Origin: Pseudopithomyces maydicus
Lineage: Eukaryota > Ascomycota > Dothideomycetes > Pleosporales > Didymosphaeriaceae
Direction of reading: 5' to 3'
Assembly: GCA_026873275.1 (NCBI GenBank)
Contig: JANTUC010000010.1
Coordinates: forward strand, 1,240,001 to 1,304,000
DNA: 64,000 bases
Each line of letters opens with the position of its first letter. Position 1 is the first letter of the stretch. Made by a program: the position numbers and the translations under genes. A model generated the notes under the pieces. It was given only the letters and a program-made list of their open reading frames with translations. It was not told where the DNA came from and did not search any database. This document shows positions 62,632 to 64,000 of this stretch, piece after piece.

Positions 62632-63489
62632 TCAGTACTTCTTGGTCGGCTCAGCGGATAGTAGTTTGTGCCTCCTCCATTCGTGCTTCTTCCGGGCATC
62701 CGAGCGTTTGAAAGGGTTCCCACAAACACGACATATTCTATCCGCTGTGATTGCAGCATTAGAGTGGCAGGATTTGAAGTGGCGCCTCAAGTTGCCTCTC
62801 TGGTAGTAACCTATGAATGTCTTCTGACAATAGTCGCAGCGGAGAGCGTTGGCAGGTTTCTCAACCATGGGATTCCTAGTAGCAGGAGAAACAGGGCTAT
62901 TGGAACTGGAGCTCTGACTGGAGTCTGGGGTCCCCTGACTGTATTGCGTTTCGTCGCTCGGTGAGAAACTGGGGGCATTTTGCGCAAAATCGGGCATAGT
63001 TGTCATCAATGCCAAATCGTTATTGTTGTGTGAAAAGAACGATGTGTTGGGATCTGACGCCCAATTCAAGACTGGCGAGATAGGAGAGGGTGATAGGTTG
63101 TCGGGAAGAGATTGAGTTTCGGGGAACATATGAAGCTGTGTTGGTGTGGGTGAAAAGCTGGCAGCGTACTGATGAGTATCTTGTAAGCCATAGTCTTGAA
63201 AAGACATGTGGGTAGAGTTGAAGATGTCTGAATCCGTGTGTCTACGGCGGTTGTCTGGTTCGTAAGAAAGAGGGTCATAGCCGGCATGACCCAAACTAAG
63301 CTGGTCAAAATCATACGAAATTCCGCTGCCGAAAGGGGATATTTGGTCCTGGGAAGAAGAGAACAAGGAGTGAGTTTGTGTCCAAATATTATGGATATTG
63401 GGAGGGTATACACCATTGATTTCCTCCTGATACTGGGTTTCTGATACCATTAGGTGAGTAAGCTCAACGTCTGTCGGCGATTGGTCCAT
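62632..63489 (-). CDS. C2H2 zinc-finger transcription factor
   Basis: Single-exon frame of 285 aa. The N-terminal ~200 residues are Ser/Gln/Asn/Pro-rich and acidic-to-neutral, typical of an activation domain. Two C2H2 fingers lie in the last quarter: LRCDYCQKTFIGYYQRGNLRRH..CH and ICRVCGNPFKRSDARKKHEW..RH, each C-x2-C-x12-H-x4-H. Basic residues at the C-terminus (HKLLSAEPTKKY) resemble a nuclear signal. A stop codon lies in frame four codons upstream of the Met at 63489. Target genes unknown. Confidence 0.85.
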   Translation of the reverse strand: MDQSPTDVELTHLMVSETQYQEEINGVYPPNIHNIWTQTHSLFSSSQDQISPFGSGISYDFDQLSLGHAGYDPLSYEPDNRRRHTDSDIFNSTHMSFQDYGLQDTHQYAASFSPTPTQLHMFPETQSLPDNLSPSPISPVLNWASDPNTSFFSHNNNDLALMTTMPDFAQNAPSFSPSDETQYSQGTPDSSQSSSSNSPVSPATRNPMVEKPANALRCDYCQKTFIGYYQRGNLRRHFKSCHSNAAITADRICRVCGNPFKRSDARKKHEWRRHKLLSAEPTKKY

Positions 63490-63667
63490 GACGATTGCTC
63501 AGGAGTCTGGGGTTGGGTGTTGGTTGATGTAGATATTTTGTTACTACTTGGGCTGCGGTTGGGTGTTACAGGCTCTGCGGGTGGGCTCTGCATCAAAAGA
63601 AGAAGATAAGCATACATAACGGTTGATAGCTTAGTTCGCAGTGAAATGCTTATTTGATATCCAGTTC

Positions 63668-64000
63668 TTATTTCTCTTGAACTTGCGGGGTTTCACTTAC
63701 GTAGAGTTCTTGTGGTTCCACGTATAGCTCCCTGAACTGCTCGTCTGACAGCTCACTGAGTGGGTCTTTGAAGAGCTTGCTGAGCCTGGTCTTTACTCCA
63801 GATGTAAGGACTCGTAAAGTATGGCGCTTTCCAAGCGTTGCTTCTCCCTCTAACAGTGATGAAGTGCGAAGGCCTTGCTTTACGTAGTCAATTCTTAGGG
63901 ACCCCCAGGCGAGTTTGGAGGTGTGATGAGGACTGAATGCCCCCCAGTTCCTGGCAAGACTGTCGCACCTCTATCTGTCCCACGATCCGAGCGAGAAAAT
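63668..64000 (-). CDS. Partial gene at the right edge, unknown function (one probable homopolymer frameshift)
   Basis: Minus-strand frame entering from beyond the window. It reads FSRSDRGTDRGATVLPGTGG, then ITPPNSPGG, shifts frame in C5 (plus strand) at 63902-63906, and continues SLRIDYVKQGLRTSSLLEGE and KLFKDPLSELSDEQFRELYV to a stop at 63668-63670. One added base restores continuity (PGGSLRIDY). I do not recognise the protein; a charged helical C-terminus is visible. An alternative gtaagt donor after QELY (63703) could splice to an acceptor near 63590, giving a longer tail ending at 63450 that would overlap the C2H2 gene by 40 nt; the unspliced end is the simpler model. Confidence 0.55.

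Overview
The window is nuclear DNA of a filamentous ascomycete, most likely Pezizomycotina and probably Dothideomycetes (inference). The genes are single-copy eukaryotic genes with short introns of about 44-92 nt, branch points resembling CTAAC/CTGAC and mostly GT-AG borders. They are spaced as in a compact fungal genome. I see no bacterial operons, CRISPR arrays, recognisable transposons, rRNA or tRNA genes. I support 26 protein genes plus one partial gene at the right edge; many were assembled exon by exon.

Layout. 0.2-3.1 kb: a mitochondrial carrier (LEU5 type) divergent from a METTL4-like methyltransferase. 3.1-11.6 kb: gene-poor, with one small disordered protein. 11.6-16.9 kb: a 1,687-residue WD40/TPR-type protein. 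18.5-23.9 kb: an F-box-like protein, a nitrilase-family amidase and the golgin TMF1. 24.3-27.1 kb: a GPI-anchored Cu-only superoxide dismutase and a GNAT acetyltransferase. 29.6-37.2 kb: a housekeeping block (RTP1/TANGO6, SmF, a CXXC zinc protein, RPS29, a GST). 37.6-44.8 kb: a Nudix hydrolase, the cellular reverse transcriptase rvt and a secreted flavoprotein. 46.3-53.7 kb: a rhodopsin-like membrane protein, a secreted Cys-rich protein, an SDR and a METTL7-like methyltransferase. 55-64 kb: RPL26, a large AT-hook/C2H2 protein, OST4, TMA46, a C2H2 factor and a partial gene. Several pairs are head to head over 300-450 bp and probably share promoters.

The most striking observation is inside rvt (39251-42189). 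Residues 417-447 of this reverse-transcriptase-like protein copy the N-terminal tail of histone H3: 27 of 30 residues match, and the lysines at H3 positions 4, 9, 14, 18, 23 and 27 are all present. A strongly acidic tract follows, and both lie in an insertion ahead of the catalytic core. This looks like a histone-tail mimic built into a domesticated reverse transcriptase.

A second, technical observation matters for anyone using the sequence. Seven genes are interrupted by a total of 12 frameshifts. Each is explained by one missing base in a homopolymer run, always a deletion. Adding one base at each site makes the total coding length of all six complete genes exactly divisible by three. I therefore treat them as intact genes with probable sequencing errors, not pseudogenes.

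Other oddities are an RPS29 (uS14) that has lost three of its four zinc-ligand cysteines, two or three GC-AG introns, and an SDR with Phe in place of the catalytic Tyr.
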